This document shows, one piece after another, positions 45,501 through 59,207 of a stretch of 64,000 bases of DNA. Within the stretch, counting starts at the first letter, position 1; each line of letters begins with the position of its first letter. Both the position numbers and the translations under genes were made by a program. Below the pieces are notes generated by a model. The model searched no databases and was not told the DNA's origin. It worked only from the letters and a program-made list of their open reading frames with translations. This DNA comes from Nemertoderma westbladi (taxonomy: Eukaryota; Xenacoelomorpha; Nemertodermatida; Nemertodermatidae), in assembly GCA_032718475.1 (NCBI GenBank), contig JAUCBJ010009092.1:1-64000 (forward strand), read 5' to 3'.

Positions 45501-48500
45501 CAGTGGGCCTCTCTGTATTGGAATCTCTTCAGTGGGCCTCTCTGTATTGGAATCTCTTCAGTGGGCCTCTCTGTATTGGAATCTATTCAGTGGGCCTCTC
45601 TGTATTGGAATCTCTTCAGTGGGCCTCTCTGTATTGGAATCTCTTCAGTGGGCCTCTCTGTATTGGAATCTCTTCAGTGGGCCTCTCTGTATTGGAATCT
45701 CTTCAGTGGGCCTCTCTGTATTGGAATCTATTCAGTGGGCCTCTCTGTATTGGAATCTATTCAGTGGGCCTCTCTGTATTGGAATCTATTCAGTGGGCCT
45801 CTCTGTATTGGAATCTCTTCAGTGGGCCTCTCTGTATTGGAATCTATTCAGTGGGCCTCTCTGTATTGGAATCTATTCAGTGGGCCTCTCTGTATTGGAA
45901 TCTATTCAGTGGGCCTCTCTGTATTGGAATCTATTCAGTGGGCCTCTCTGTATTGGAATCTATTCAGTGGGCCTCTCTGTATTGGAATCTATTCAGTGGG
46001 CCTCTCTGTATTGGAATCTATTCAGTGGGCCTCTCTGTATTGGAATCTATTCAGTGGGCCTCTCTGTATTGGAATCTCTTCAGTGGGCCTCTCTGTATTG
46101 GAATCTCTTCAGTGGGCCTCTCTGTATTGGAATCTCTTCAGTGGGCCTCTCTGTATTGGAATCTATTCAGTGGGCCTCTCTGTATTGGAATCTATTCAGT
46201 GGGCCTCTCTGTATTGGAATCTATTCAGTGGGCCTCTCTGTATTGGAATCTCTTCAGTGGGCCTCTCTGTATTGGAATCTCTTCAGTGGGCCTCTCTGTA
46301 TTGGAATCTCTTCAGTGGGCCTCTCTGTATTGGAATCTATTCAGTGGGCCTCTCTGTATTGGAATCTATTCAGTGGGCCTCTCTGTATTGGAATCTATTC
46401 AGTGGGCCTCTCTGTATTGGAATCTCTTCAGTGGGCCTCTCTGTATTGGAATCTATTCAGTGGGCCTCTCTGTATTGGAATCTCTTCAGTGGGCCTCTCT
46501 GTATTGGAATCTCTTCAGTGGGCCTCTCTGTATTGGAATCTCTTCAGTGGGCCTCTCTGTATTGGAATCTCTTCAGTGGGCCTCTCTGTATTTGGAATCT
46601 CTTCAGTGGGCCTCTCTGTATTGGAATCTCTTCAGTGGGCCTCTCTGTATTGGAATCTATTCAGTGGGCCTCTCTGTATTGGAATCTATTCAGTGGGCCT
46701 CTCTGTATTGGAATCTATTCAGTGGGCCTCTCTGTATTGGAATCTCTTCAGTGGGCCTCTCTGTATTGGAATCTCTTCAGTGGGCCTCTCTGTATTGGAA
46801 TCTATTCAGTGGGCCTCTCTGTATTGGAATCTATTCAGTGGGCCTCTCTGTATTGGAATCTATTCAGTGGGCCTCTCTGTATTGGAATCTATTCAGTGGG
46901 CCTCTCTGTATTGGAATCTATTCAGTGGGCCTCTCTGTATTGGAATCTATTCAGTGGGCCTCTCTGTATTGGAATCTCTTCAGTGGGCCTCTCTGTATTG
47001 GAATCTATTCAGTGGGCCTCTCTGTATTGGAATCTATTCAGTGGGCCTCTCTGTATTGGAATCTATTCAGTGGGCCTCTCTGTATTGGAATCTATTCAGT
47101 GGGCCTCTCTGTATTGGAATCTATTCAGTGGGCCTCTCTGTATTGGAATCTATTCAGTGGGCCTCTCTGTATTGGAATCTCTTCAGTGGGCCTCTCTGTA
47201 TTGGAATCTCTTCAGTGGGCCTCTCTGTATTGGAATCTCTTCAGCGGGCCTCTCTGTATTGGAATCTCTTCAGTGGGCCTCTCTGTATTGGAATCTATTC
47301 AGTGGGCCTCTCTGTATTGGAATCTATTCAGTGGGCCTCTCTGTATTGGAATCTCTTCAGTGGGCCTCTCTGTATTGGAATCTCTTCAGTGGGCCTCTCT
47401 GTATTGGAATCTCTTCAGTGGGCCTCTCTGTATTGGAATCTCTTCAGTGGGCCTCTCTGTATTGGAATCTATTCTGTGGGCCTCTCTGTATTGGAATCTC
47501 TTCAGTGGGCCTCTCTGTATTGGAATCTATTCAGTGGGCCTCTCTGTATTGGAATCTCTTCAGTGGGCCTCTCTGTATTGGAATCTCTTCAGTGGGCCTC
47601 TCTGTATTGGAATCTCTTCAGTGGGCCTCTCTGTATTGGAATCTCTTCAGTGGGCCTCTCTGTATTGGAATCTCTTCAGTGGGCCTCTCTGTATTAGAAT
47701 CTCTTCAGTGGGCCTCTCTGTATTGGAATCTCTTCAGTGGGCCTCTCTGTATTGGAATCTATTCAGTGGGCCTCTCTGTATTGGAATCTCTTCAGTGGGC
47801 CTCTCTGTATTGGAATCTATTCAGTGGGCCTCTCTGTATTGGAATCTCTTCAGTGGGCCTCTCTGTATTGGAATCTCTTCAGTGGGCCTCTCTGTATTGG
47901 AATCTCTTCAGTGGGCCTCTCTGTATTGGAATCTATTCAGTGGGCCTCTCTGTATTGGAATCTATTCAGTGGGCCTCTCTGTATTGGAATCTCTTCAGTG
48001 GGCCTCTCTGTATTGGAATCTATTCAGTGGGCCTCTCTGTATTGGAATCTCTTCAGTGGGCCTCTCTGTATTTGGAATCTCTTCAGTGGGCCTCTCTGTA
48101 TTGGAATCTCTTCAGTGGGCCTCTCTGTATTGGAATCTATTCAGTGGGCCTCTCTGTATTTGGAATCTCTTCAGTGGGCCTCTCTGTATTGGAATCTCTT
48201 CAGTGGGCCTCTCTGTATTGGAATCTATTCAGTGGGCCTCTCTGTATTGAAATCTCTTCAGTGGGCCTCTCTGTATTGGAATCTCTTCAGTGGGCCTCTC
48301 TGTATTGGAATCTCTTCAGTGGGCCTCTCTGTATTGGAATCTCTTCAGTGGGCCTCTCTGTATTGGAATCTCTTCAGTGGGCCTCTCTGTATTTGGAATC
48401 TCTTCAGTGGGCCTCTCTGTATTGGAATCTATTCAGTGGGCCTCTCTGTATTGGAATCTCTTCAGTGGGCCTCTCTGTATTGGAATCTCTTCAGTGGGCC

Positions 48501-51500
48501 TCTCTGTATTTGGAATCTCTTCAGTGGGCCTCTCTGTATTGGAATCTCTTCAGTGGGCCTCTCTGTATTAGAATCTCTTCAGTGGGCCTCTCTGTATTAG
48601 AATCTCTTCAGTGGTCCTCTCTGTATTGGAATCTCTTCAGTGGGCCTCTCTGTATTAGAATCTCTTCAGTGGGCCTCTCTGTATTTGGAATCTCTTCAGT
48701 GGGCCTCTCTGTATTGGAATCTCTTCAGTGGGCCTCTCTGTATTGGAATCTCTTCAGTGGGCCTCTCTGTATTGGAATCTCTTCAGTGGGCCTCTCTGTA
48801 TTAGAATCTCTTCAGTGGGCCTCTCTGTATTGGAATATATTCAGTGGGCCTCTCTGTATTGGAATCTCTTCAGTGGGCCTCTCTGTATTGGAATCTATTC
48901 AGTGGTCCTCTCTGTATTGGAATCTCTTCAGTGGGCCTCTCTGTATTAGAATCTCTTCAGTGGGCCTCTCTGTATTGGAATATATTCAGTGGGCCTCTCT
49001 GTATTGGAATCTCTTCAGTGGGCCTCTCTGTATTAGAATCTCTTCAGTGGTCCTCTCTGTATTGGAATCTCTTCAGTGGGCCTCTCTGTATTAGAATCTC
49101 TTCAGTGGGCCTCTCTGTATTGGAATATATTCAGTGGGCCTCTCTGTATTGGAATCTATTCAGTGGGCCTCTCTGTATTGGAATCTCTTCAGTGGGCCTC
49201 TCTGTATTGGAATCTCTTCAGTGGGCCTCTCTGTATTAGAATCTCTTCAGTGGGCCTCTCTGTATTGGAATATATTCAGTGGGCCTCTCTGTATTGGAAT
49301 CTCTTCAGTGGGCCTCTCTGTATTGGAATCTATTCAGTGGGCCTCTCTGTATTGGAATCTATTCAGTGGGCCTCTCTGTATTTGGAATCTCTTCAGTGGG
49401 CCTCTCTGTATTGGAATCTCTTCAGTGGGCCTCTCTGTATTGGAATCTCTTCAGTGGGCCTCTCTGTATTAGAATCTCTTCAGTGGGCCTCTCTGTATTG
49501 GAATCTATTCAGTGGGCCTCTCTGTATTGGAATCTCTTCAGTGGGCCTCTCTGTATTAGAATCTCTTCAGTGGGCCTCTCTGTATTGGAATCTATTCAGT
49601 GGGCCTCTCTGTATTTGGAATCTCTTCAGTGGGCCTCTCTGTATTGGAATCTCTTCAGTGGGCCTCTCTGTATTAGAATCTCTTCAGTGGGCCTCTCTGT
49701 ATTGGAATATATTCAGTGGGCCTCTCTGTATTGGAATCTCTTCAGTGGGCCTCTCTGTATTGCAATCTCTTCAGTGGGCCTCTCTGTATTAGAATCTCTT
49801 CAGTGGGCCTCTCTGTATTGGAATCTATTCAGTGGGCCTCTCTGTATTGGAATCTATTCAGTGGTCCTCTCTGTATTGGAATCTCTTCAGTGGGCCTCTC
49901 TGTATTAGAATCTCTTCAGTGGGCCTCTCTGTATTGGAATATATTCAGTGGGCCTCTCTGTATTGGAATCTATTCAGTGGTCCTCTCTGTATTGGAATCT
50001 CTTCAGTGGGCCTCTCTGTATTAGAATCTCTTAAGTGGGCCTCTCTGTATTGGAATATATTCAGTGGGCCTCTCTGTATTGGAATCTCTTCAGTGGGCCT
50101 CTCTGTATTGGAATCTCTTCAGTGGGCCTCTCTGTATTGGAATCTCTTCAGTGGGCCTCTCTGTATTGGAATCTCTTCAGTGGGCCTCTCTGTATTAGAA
50201 TCTCTTCAGTGGGCCTCTCTGTATTGGAATATATTCAGTGGGCCTCTCTGTATTGGAATCTCTTCAGTGGGCCTCTCTGTATTGGAATCTCTTCAGTGGG
50301 CCTCTCTGTATTGGAATATATTCAGTGGGCCTCTCTGTATTGGAATCTCTTCAGTGGGCCTCTCTGTATTGGAATCTCTTCAGTGGGCCTCTCTGTATTG
50401 GAATCTATTCAGTGGGCCTCTCTGTATTGGAATCTCTTCAGTGGGCCTCTCTGTATTGGAATCTCTTCAGTGGGCCTCTCTGTATTGGAATCTCTTCAGT
50501 GGGCCTCTCTGTATTGGAATCTCTTCAGTGGGCCTCTCTGTATTGGAATCTATTCAGTGGGCCTCTCTGTATTGGAATCTCTTCAGTGGGCCTCTCTGTA
50601 TTGGAATCTCTTCAGTGGGCCTCTCTGTATTGGAATCTCTTCAGTGGGCCTCTCTGTATTAGAATCTCTTCAGTGGGCCTCTCTGTATTAGAATCTCTTC
50701 AGTGGGCCTTTCTGTATTTGAATCTATTCAGTGGGCCTCTCTGTATTTGGAATCTCTTCAGCGGGCCTCTCTGTATTGGAATCTCTTCAGCGGGCCTCTC
50801 TGTATTGGAATCTCTTCAGCGGGCCTCTCTGTATTGGAATCTATTCAGTGGGCCTCTCTGTATTTGGAATCTCTTCAGTGGGCCTCTCTGTATTGGAATC
50901 TCTTCAGTGGGCCTCTCTGTATTGGAATCTCTTCAGTGGGCCTCTCTGTATTAGAATCTCTTCAGTGGGCCTCTCTGTATTGGAATCTATTCAGTGGGCC
51001 TCTCTGTATTTGGAATCTCTTCAGTGGGCCTCTCTGTATTGGAATCTCTTCAGTGGGCCTCTCTGTATTAGAATCTCTTCAGTGGGCCTCTCTGTATTGG
51101 AATCTATTCAGTGGGCCTCTCTGTATTGGAATCTATTCAGTGGGCCTCTCTGTATTGGAATCTATTCAGTGGGCCTCTCTGTATTGGAATCTCTTCAGTG
51201 GGCCTCTCTGTATTGGAATCTCTTCAGTGGGCCTCTCTGTATTGGAATCTATTCAGTGGGCCTCTCTGTATTAGAATCTCTTCAGTGGGCCTCTCTGTAT
51301 TGGAATCTATTCAGTGGGCCTCTCTGTATTGGAATCTATTCAGTGGGCCTCTCTGTATTGGAATCTATTCAGTGGGCCTCTCTGTATTAGAATCTCTTCA
51401 GTGGGCCTCTCTGTATTGGAATCTATTCAGTGGGCCTCTCTGTATTGGAATCTATTCAGTGGGCCTCTCTGTATTGGAATCTATTCAGTGGGCCTCTCTG

Positions 51501-54500
51501 TATTGGAATCTCTTCAGTGGGCCTCTCTGTATTAGAATCTCTTCAGTGGGCCTCTCTGTATTGGAATCTATTCAGTGGGCCTCTCTGTATTAGAATCTCT
51601 TCAGTGGGCCTCTCTGTATTGGAATCTATTCAGTGGGCCTCTCTGTATTGGAATCTATTCAGTGGGCCTCTCTGTATTGGAATCTATTCAGTGGGCCTCT
51701 CTGTATTAGAATCTCTTCAGTGGGCCTCTCTGTATTGGAATCTATTCAGTGGGCCTCTCTGTATTGGAATCTATTCAGTGGGCCTCTCTGTATTGGAATC
51801 TATTCAGTGGGCCTCTCTGTATTGGAATCTCTTCAGTGGGCCTCTCTGTATTGGAATCTATTCAGTGGGCCTCTCTGTATTGGAATCTATTCAGTGGGCC
51901 TCTCTGTATTGGAATCTCTTCAGTGGGCCTCTCTGTATTGGAATCTCTTCAGTGGGCCTCTCTGTATTAGAATCTCTTCAGTGGGCCTCTCTGTATTGGA
52001 ATCTATTCAGTGGGCCTCTCTGTATTGGAATCTCTTCAGTGGGCCTCTCTGTATTGGAATCTCTTCAGTGGGCCTCTCTGTATTGGAATCTATTCAGTGG
52101 GCCTCTCTGTATTGGAATCTCTTCAGTGGGCCTCTCTGTATTGGAATCTCTTCAGTGGGCCTCTCTGTATTGGAATCTATTCAGTGGGCCTCTCTGTATT
52201 AGAATCTCTTCAGTGGGCCTCTCTGTATTGGAATCTATTCAGTGGGCCTCTCTGTATTGGAATCTCTTCAGTGGGCCTCTCTGTATTGGAATCTCTTCAG
52301 TGGGCCTCTCTGTATTAGAATCTCTTCAGTGGGCCTCTCTGTATTGGAATCTATTCAGTGGGCCTCTCTGTATTGGAATCTATTCAGTGGGCCTCTCTGT
52401 ATTGGAATCTATTCAGTGGGCCTCTCTGTATTAGAATCTCTTCAGTGGGCCTCTCTGTATTGGAATCTATTCAGTGGGCCTCTCTGTATTGGAATCTCTT
52501 CAGTGGGCCTCTCTGTATTTGGAATCTCTTCAGTGGGCCTCTCTGTATTTGGAATCTCTTCAGTGGGCCTCTCTGTATTGGAATCTCTTCAGTGGGCCTC
52601 TCTGTATTTGGAATCTCTTCAGTGGGCCTCTCTGTATTGGAATCTATTCAGTGGGCCTCTCTGTATTGGAATCTATTCAGTGGGCCTCTCTGTATTGGAA
52701 TCTCTTCAGTGGGCCTCTCTGTATTGGAATCTATTCAGTGGGCCTCTCTGTATTGGAATCTATTCAGTGGGCCTCTCTGTATTGGAATCTATTCAGTGGG
52801 CCTCTCTGTATTAGAATCTCTTCAGTGGGCCTCTCTGTATTGGAATCTATTCAGTGGGCCTCTCTGTATTGGAATCTATTCAGTGGGCCTCTCTGTATTG
52901 GAATCTATTCAGTGGGCCTCTCTGTATTGGAATCTCTTCAGTGGGCCTCTCTGTATTAGAATCTCTTCAGTGGGCCTCTCTGTATTGGAATCTATTCAGT
53001 GGGCCTCTCTGTATTAGAATCTCTTCAGTGGGCCTCTCTGTATTGGAATCTATTCAGTGGGCCTCTCTGTATTGGAATCTATTCAGTGGGCCTCTCTGTA
53101 TTGGAATCTATTCAGTGGGCCTCTCTGTATTAGAATCTCTTCAGTGGGCCTCTCTGTATTGGAATCTATTCAGTGGGCCTCTCTGTATTGGAATCTATTC
53201 AGTGGGCCTCTCTGTATTGGAATCTATTCAGTGGGCCTCTCTGTATTGGAATCTCTTCAGTGGGCCTCTCTGTATTGGAATCTATTCAGTGGGCCTCTCT
53301 GTATTGGAATCTATTCAGTGGGCCTCTCTGTATTGGAATCTCTTCAGTGGGCCTCTCTGTATTGGAATCTCTTCAGTGGGCCTCTCTGTATTAGAATCTC
53401 TTCAGTGGGCCTCTCTGTATTGGAATCTATTCAGTGGGCCTCTCTGTATTGGAATCTCTTCAGTGGGCCTCTCTGTATTGGAATCTCTTCAGTGGGCCTC
53501 TCTGTATTGGAATCTATTCAGTGGGCCTCTCTGTATTGGAATCTCTTCAGTGGGCCTCTCTGTATTGGAATCTCTTCAGTGGGCCTCTCTGTATTGGAAT
53601 CTATTCAGTGGGCCTCTCTGTATTAGAATCTCTTCAGTGGGCCTCTCTGTATTGGAATCTATTCAGTGGGCCTCTCTGTATTGGAATCTCTTCAGTGGGC
53701 CTCTCTGTATTGGAATCTCTTCAGTGGGCCTCTCTGTATTAGAATCTCTTCAGTGGGCCTCTCTGTATTGGAATCTATTCAGTGGGCCTCTCTGTATTGG
53801 AATCTATTCAGTGGGCCTCCCTGTATTGGAATCTATTCAGTGGGCCTCTCTGTATTAGAATCTCTTCAGTGGGCCTCTCTGTATTGGAATCTATTCAGTG
53901 GGCCTCTCTGTATTTGGAATCTCTTCAGTGGGCCTCTCTGTATTTGGAATCTCTTCAGTGGGCCTCTCTGTATTTGGAATCTCTTCAGTGGGCCTCTCTG
54001 TATTGGAATCTCTTCAGTGGGCCTCTCTGTATTTGGAATCTCTTCAGTGGGCCTCTCTGTATTGGAATCTATTCAGTGGGCCTCTCTGTATTGGAATCTA
54101 TTCAGTGGGCCTCTCTGTATTTGGAATCTCTTCAGTGGGCCTCTCTGTATTTGGAATCTCTTCAGTGGGCCTCTCTGTATTGGAATCTCTTCAGTGGGCC
54201 TCTCTGTATTTGGAATCTCTTCAGTGGGCCTCTCTGTATTTGGAATCTCTTCAGTGGGCCTCTCTGTATTTGGAATCTCTTCAGTGGGCCTCTCTGTATT
54301 TGGAATCTCTTCAGTGGGCCTCTCTGTATTGGAATCTCTTCAGTGGGCCTCTCTGTATTTGGAATCTCTTCAGTGGGCCTCTTTGTATTGGAATCTATTC
54401 AGTGGGCCTCTCTGTATTGGAATCTCTTCAGTGGGCCTCTCTGTATTGGAATCTCTTCAGTGGGCCTCTCTGTATTGGAATCTCTTCAGTGGGCCTCTCT

Positions 54501-54574
54501 GTATTGGAATCTATTCAGTGGGCCTCTCTGTATTGGAATCTATTCAGTGGGCCTCTCTGTATTGGAATATATTC
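36505..54574 (+). repeat. 29-bp satellite, about 620 units over 18 kb
   Basis: The unit is GGGCCTCTCTGTATTGG plus AATCTCTTCAGT, 29 bp. Because 29 is not a multiple of three, every frame of the + strand cycles through the same 29-residue, 87-bp period (GLSVLESLQWAS... type). The consensus contains no stop in any + frame, which produces spurious open frames of up to 3043 codons. Main variants are CTATT for CTCTT (throughout), CAGAGGG (36.85-38.5 kb), TATTTGG (a one-base insertion, dense at 52.5 and 53.9-54.4 kb) and TATTAGAATC (creates a stop, dense from 48.5 to 53.9 kb). The first and last units share AATATATTC. There is no transcription or start context, and no protein function is supported. 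Confidence 0.97.
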
Positions 54575-54608
54575 GTCGCCCTTTACCTTAACCTTACCCT
54601 TTGTCCTT

Positions 54609-54652
54609 AATGTAGCTAGCTACATTACATTAAGGGGGGGGGGGGGGGGGGG
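54609..54652. repeat. 18-bp palindrome and 19-base G run
   Basis: AATGTAGCTAGCTACATT (54609-54626) is a perfect palindrome, followed by a G homopolymer at 54634-54652. They lie at the right edge of the 29-bp satellite. Confidence 0.85.
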
Positions 54653-56454
54653 TGGGTAGCACCCCCCTATTTTGCAAATTGACAAAAAAGTTTTTTATTT
54701 TATCATGTGCCAAATTTAATGGAGATGTCAAATCTGCAAGCAGTTTTCTCATATCTTTTCTCATACTCAAGTTATTACCCAAAACGTAAGAGCTGGTGTG
54801 ATTTTTGAAAAGCCTTCGAGCAGCACTATATTTTACAATTGTACGAGGCCCTTTTCATAAAAAAGGCTCTCACGGTACAGATATGAATAAAATTGCTAGA
54901 AAGTTGTTTTACTAGTTATATGTTTAGCAAGCATGAAAAATTTTGTTGAATTTCATTCATTTTTGACAAAGTTATTGTTGAACATAGAAAAATGGTATTA
55001 TCTAAAATAGCGGGAAGGTTTGAATTGTTCCTTAAACTTTAAACACCCATATCTCAGAATGACGTTTTTTCATGAAAAAGGCTAATTCTCCGCCAATTTT
55101 AACTGAAATGAGTTCAAATTTGGTACACTTGTTAAGATTACCCTTCTCCATACTTCTTCTTAACAAATTTGGTTGGAAAAGCCCAGGAGCCTTTTTATAT
55201 CAAAAAGGCCCAAAGCCCTTTTTTGGGGCCTTTTTGTTCTAAAAAGGCTCCAGAGCATTTGTGACAAAATTGGTTCAGAGAATTGGATGCAGGGTTCTTC
55301 TGAACCCATATTCCAAATTTCGACAAATTTCAACAAATATTGGTGGAGAAATAGCCCTTGGCGCAAAAGGCACTTTTGGCCATTAGGGAGCCATTTTGGG
55401 GCCAATTTTAAAAATATTTGGTTTGGTTATTAACAAACAGTCCAGACGATGTTTAGTAGCACAAAAAATAATTTTCACCCAATGTTATGGTCCAGAGACA
55501 CAAAAATGTGAGGTTAAATTTTGGGGTGCTACCCTCCACCCCCCACCCTCCTTAAACCCCGGTCAATGACTCAATTTACCGTAGGCATTTTAAACCGTGG
55601 GTTGTGGGTTATACTATATTTACAGTTGAAATTAACGTGTAATATTTCTTCACTCTTTATCTTTCCACGGGTTACTCAGTGTGATAACTGTAACGCAACT
55701 AACTGCCTTAATATCAAATTATTGTTCACATTATTTCTAGATAATAATACTATTATTAAACATTGGTAATAATAAAATCGTTTGTGAGGAACAAGTCAAT
55801 GCAATTATTTATTGATATGATAAAAAAAACATCTGTGCAGCAACACAGTAATTGAAGTCGGATACTGTACCGGTAGTTTAGTTGATGTTACATATAACTG
55901 CATCATTTGAACGTTCAACTCCAAACTCATCTCAATCTCAATAGAACAACCAAAAGATTACTGTAGAAATCATTTCCTGTAGATGTTACTAATTAACTTT
56001 TACATTTCCTCCAACCCGTTGCTTACTATAGTCAGCTCGGGTTACTGATTACCAGCTCATCCGAGATTTACGCGGACAATTTCATTGCCGTTATTTTTTT
56101 AATTCCGATCCAAAATCATAATTACTTTTTAATCCCAAATATTAATTTTGATTATGATTTTTCTAAAACGATGCACTCGGCAGAGAATTGTATTTTTCGT
56201 AATAATACAGAAGAATAACCCTAAAATACAAAAGTTCCTTATCACTTCTCACCCACAACTATTGGTCGGAGGCGCGTAGCGTAGAACAACTCATCTAACA
56301 GCACCCAATGTTGCAGCAATTAAATGAACATGCTGCCTTATTTTCAATTCAATATGATCGTATTTATGATAAATCCGCATCTGAGAATCTTGAATAAATC
56401 CGTTCCACCAACTCATAAAATAAATATCACATTCTAGAATTGTGAGTATTTGTT
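54653..56454. other. No gene seen; likely dispersed repeat at 54.66-55.56 kb
   Basis: The stretch 54660-55440 has features of the window's dispersed repeats (CACCCATATCTCAGAATGACG, TTTGGTACACTTGTTAAG) and self-complementary AAAAAGGC/GCCTTTTT words. Short open frames on both strands here are not supported as genes. The remainder is AT-rich. Confidence 0.45.
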
Positions 56455-56807
56455 CAATAGAATAAATGGCCTACAGCGAATTGTCATTCTTGCAATCTTT
56501 GAACGCCTATATCTTAGTTGTTTTTCAACGAAACTCAGACATTGTTACATATTTGGAATCCTTGTAACGCAAGCTTTCCAATGATATCTACAAACCGGGC
56601 CAATGTAAAGAATGGAGACGATTGGAGATGTGCAAATTCGCAACAGACACTTTTTTAAAACGCTTATAAAAAAATTTTTAAGGCAAAATCGAAAATTCTT
56701 GCTTCATGTGGACATCGATGGTGAGTGGAACTAGTTGTGTTTCAAATTTCAAGCAATATGATAAAGATTTGTAGAAAAAGTTGAGGGGGGGGGGGGGGAG
56801 GGGGGGT
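56455..56807 (+). repeat. Dispersed repeat family R1 with terminal G tract
   Basis: This is the most complete R1 copy: AATAAATGGCCTACAGCG, then CGCCTATATCTTAG, then GGAATCCTTGTAACGCAAGC, then AAACGCTTATAAAAA, then AGATTTGTAGAAAAAG and a G tract (56785-56798, then six more G). The G tract at this end recurs in the 8.7 and 15.06 kb copies. Confidence 0.65.
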
Positions 56808-57087
56808 CCGTGTCATCTGAAAATGACACTATATTACGGGTATATTACTATATTACTATTTATTTACATTGTATTATTTTCATTGTGTTTTTTTTTCATA
56901 TTAACGTTAGGCCTACCCATATCTCACCCAACACTATTTAATGCTAATATAATTGTACCATTATGGACATGCTTTTAAGAAATTAGAGTAGGCATTATAC
57001 TAAATCATTCGTTATTACATGTATTTCGATTCAAATAATGCCAATTCCAAAATTGTAACATAACAGAAATATTTGTTACTATTGACA
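56808..57087. other. No gene seen
   Basis: AT-rich DNA between two dispersed repeats. Confidence 0.4.
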
Positions 57088-57300
57088 GAGCCTTGTGGAG
57101 CGAGCGACGAAGTAACTGAACTTAGCACACAAGCTCTGCTGTTTCGGCAGTTGTCTGTTAGAGCATCGGTCTGTCTGTCGAAAGCGTTTCGAAGGCTATT
57201 AACTCAGTTAATATTTGATGAAAGTAAACCAAACTTGGTACATACAGTACATGTATACAGTAAAGTCGAAAGTGTTATCGAAAACTTTTGAATGAGTTGT
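57088..57300 (+). repeat. Dispersed repeat family R3
   Basis: GGAGCGAGCGACGAAGTAAC through CTTAGCACACAAG and TCTGTCTGTCG to CCAAACTTGGTACATACAG, matching the copy at 7.44 kb. It lies 326 bp upstream of the HPPD start codon. Confidence 0.6.
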
Positions 57301-57607
57301 TGAAATCTTTTCAATAATACGCATATATATCAAAACTTTATATTTAGAAGCTTTATAAAACCATATATTTTTATTATAAATTAAATGAAAAAATACTACA
57401 ATTAATTCATAAACTTAATTTTCTCTAAAGAGTATTCATTTTGTATTGTTACAATAATTTTGGAATCAAATTACATATTACATGGCTCTCTGTAAAGTAC
57501 CACTTTACACACAAGTTTTGTAAATATTTATCAGTAATGATATAAGTGATATAAAGTAATATTTAAAAAAAGGGCCGAGGTGATTCAGAGACAGTTAAAA
57601 AAGTTAA

Positions 57608-58768
<1,161 letters not shown>

Positions 58769-58865
58769 AAATTGATTTGTATCGTTTAGAAGATAATTGT
58801 TTAATTGGATTAAATGTAGGCCTAGAGTTAGGATAATAATTATGTGTCTCTATGTGTACTACAAG

Positions 58866-59016
58866 TATTTAGTGAATATTATTATTTAGAGTTATTTGGT
58901 GTAGAATGCATATTAGTGAATATTATTATTCAGAGTTGTTTGGTGTAGTATGCATATTAGTGGATATTATTATTTAGAGTTGTTTGGTGTAGTACCGGTA
59001 TGCATATTAGTGGATA
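58866..59016 (+). repeat. 44-bp tandem repeat (about 3.3 copies) downstream of HPPD
   Basis: Three copies of a 44-bp unit (TTAGTGAATATTATTATT ... TTTGGTGTAGTATGCA) lie about 100 bp after the HPPD stop, probably in its 3' UTR. The third carries a 6-bp ACCGGT-containing insertion. Confidence 0.8.
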
Positions 59017-59201
59017 GTGGTTCTACTTTAGTTTATTTCTATGATCAAGTCATTTATAGGATTTAGTTCTACTGTATTTATGTGATCATAGTTTTAACCA
59101 TTAGGCCTACTAGAAAAATTATAAAAATAGACGGAAAGGAAATATATTTCTCCGATTTATTTCAAGTGAGCTAAATTCAGATATTGATGGTGTTGAATGA
59201 G

Positions 59202-59207
59202 AATAAA
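59202..59207 (+). promoter_or_regulatory. Candidate polyadenylation signal of HPPD
   Basis: AATAAA lies 434 bases after the stop. Another AATAAA occurs near 59270. No genomic poly(A) tract follows the gene. Confidence 0.4.

Noticed and set aside
54580-54600. Telomere-like CCTTAACC/CCTTACCC repeat
   Set aside because: Only two irregular words, with no TTAGGG-type periodicity.
36378-54659. Very long open frames (up to 3043 codons) as giant proteins
   Set aside because: They are strictly periodic translations of a 29-bp satellite in all three forward frames, with no gene context, and overlapping frames have the same repeated peptide.
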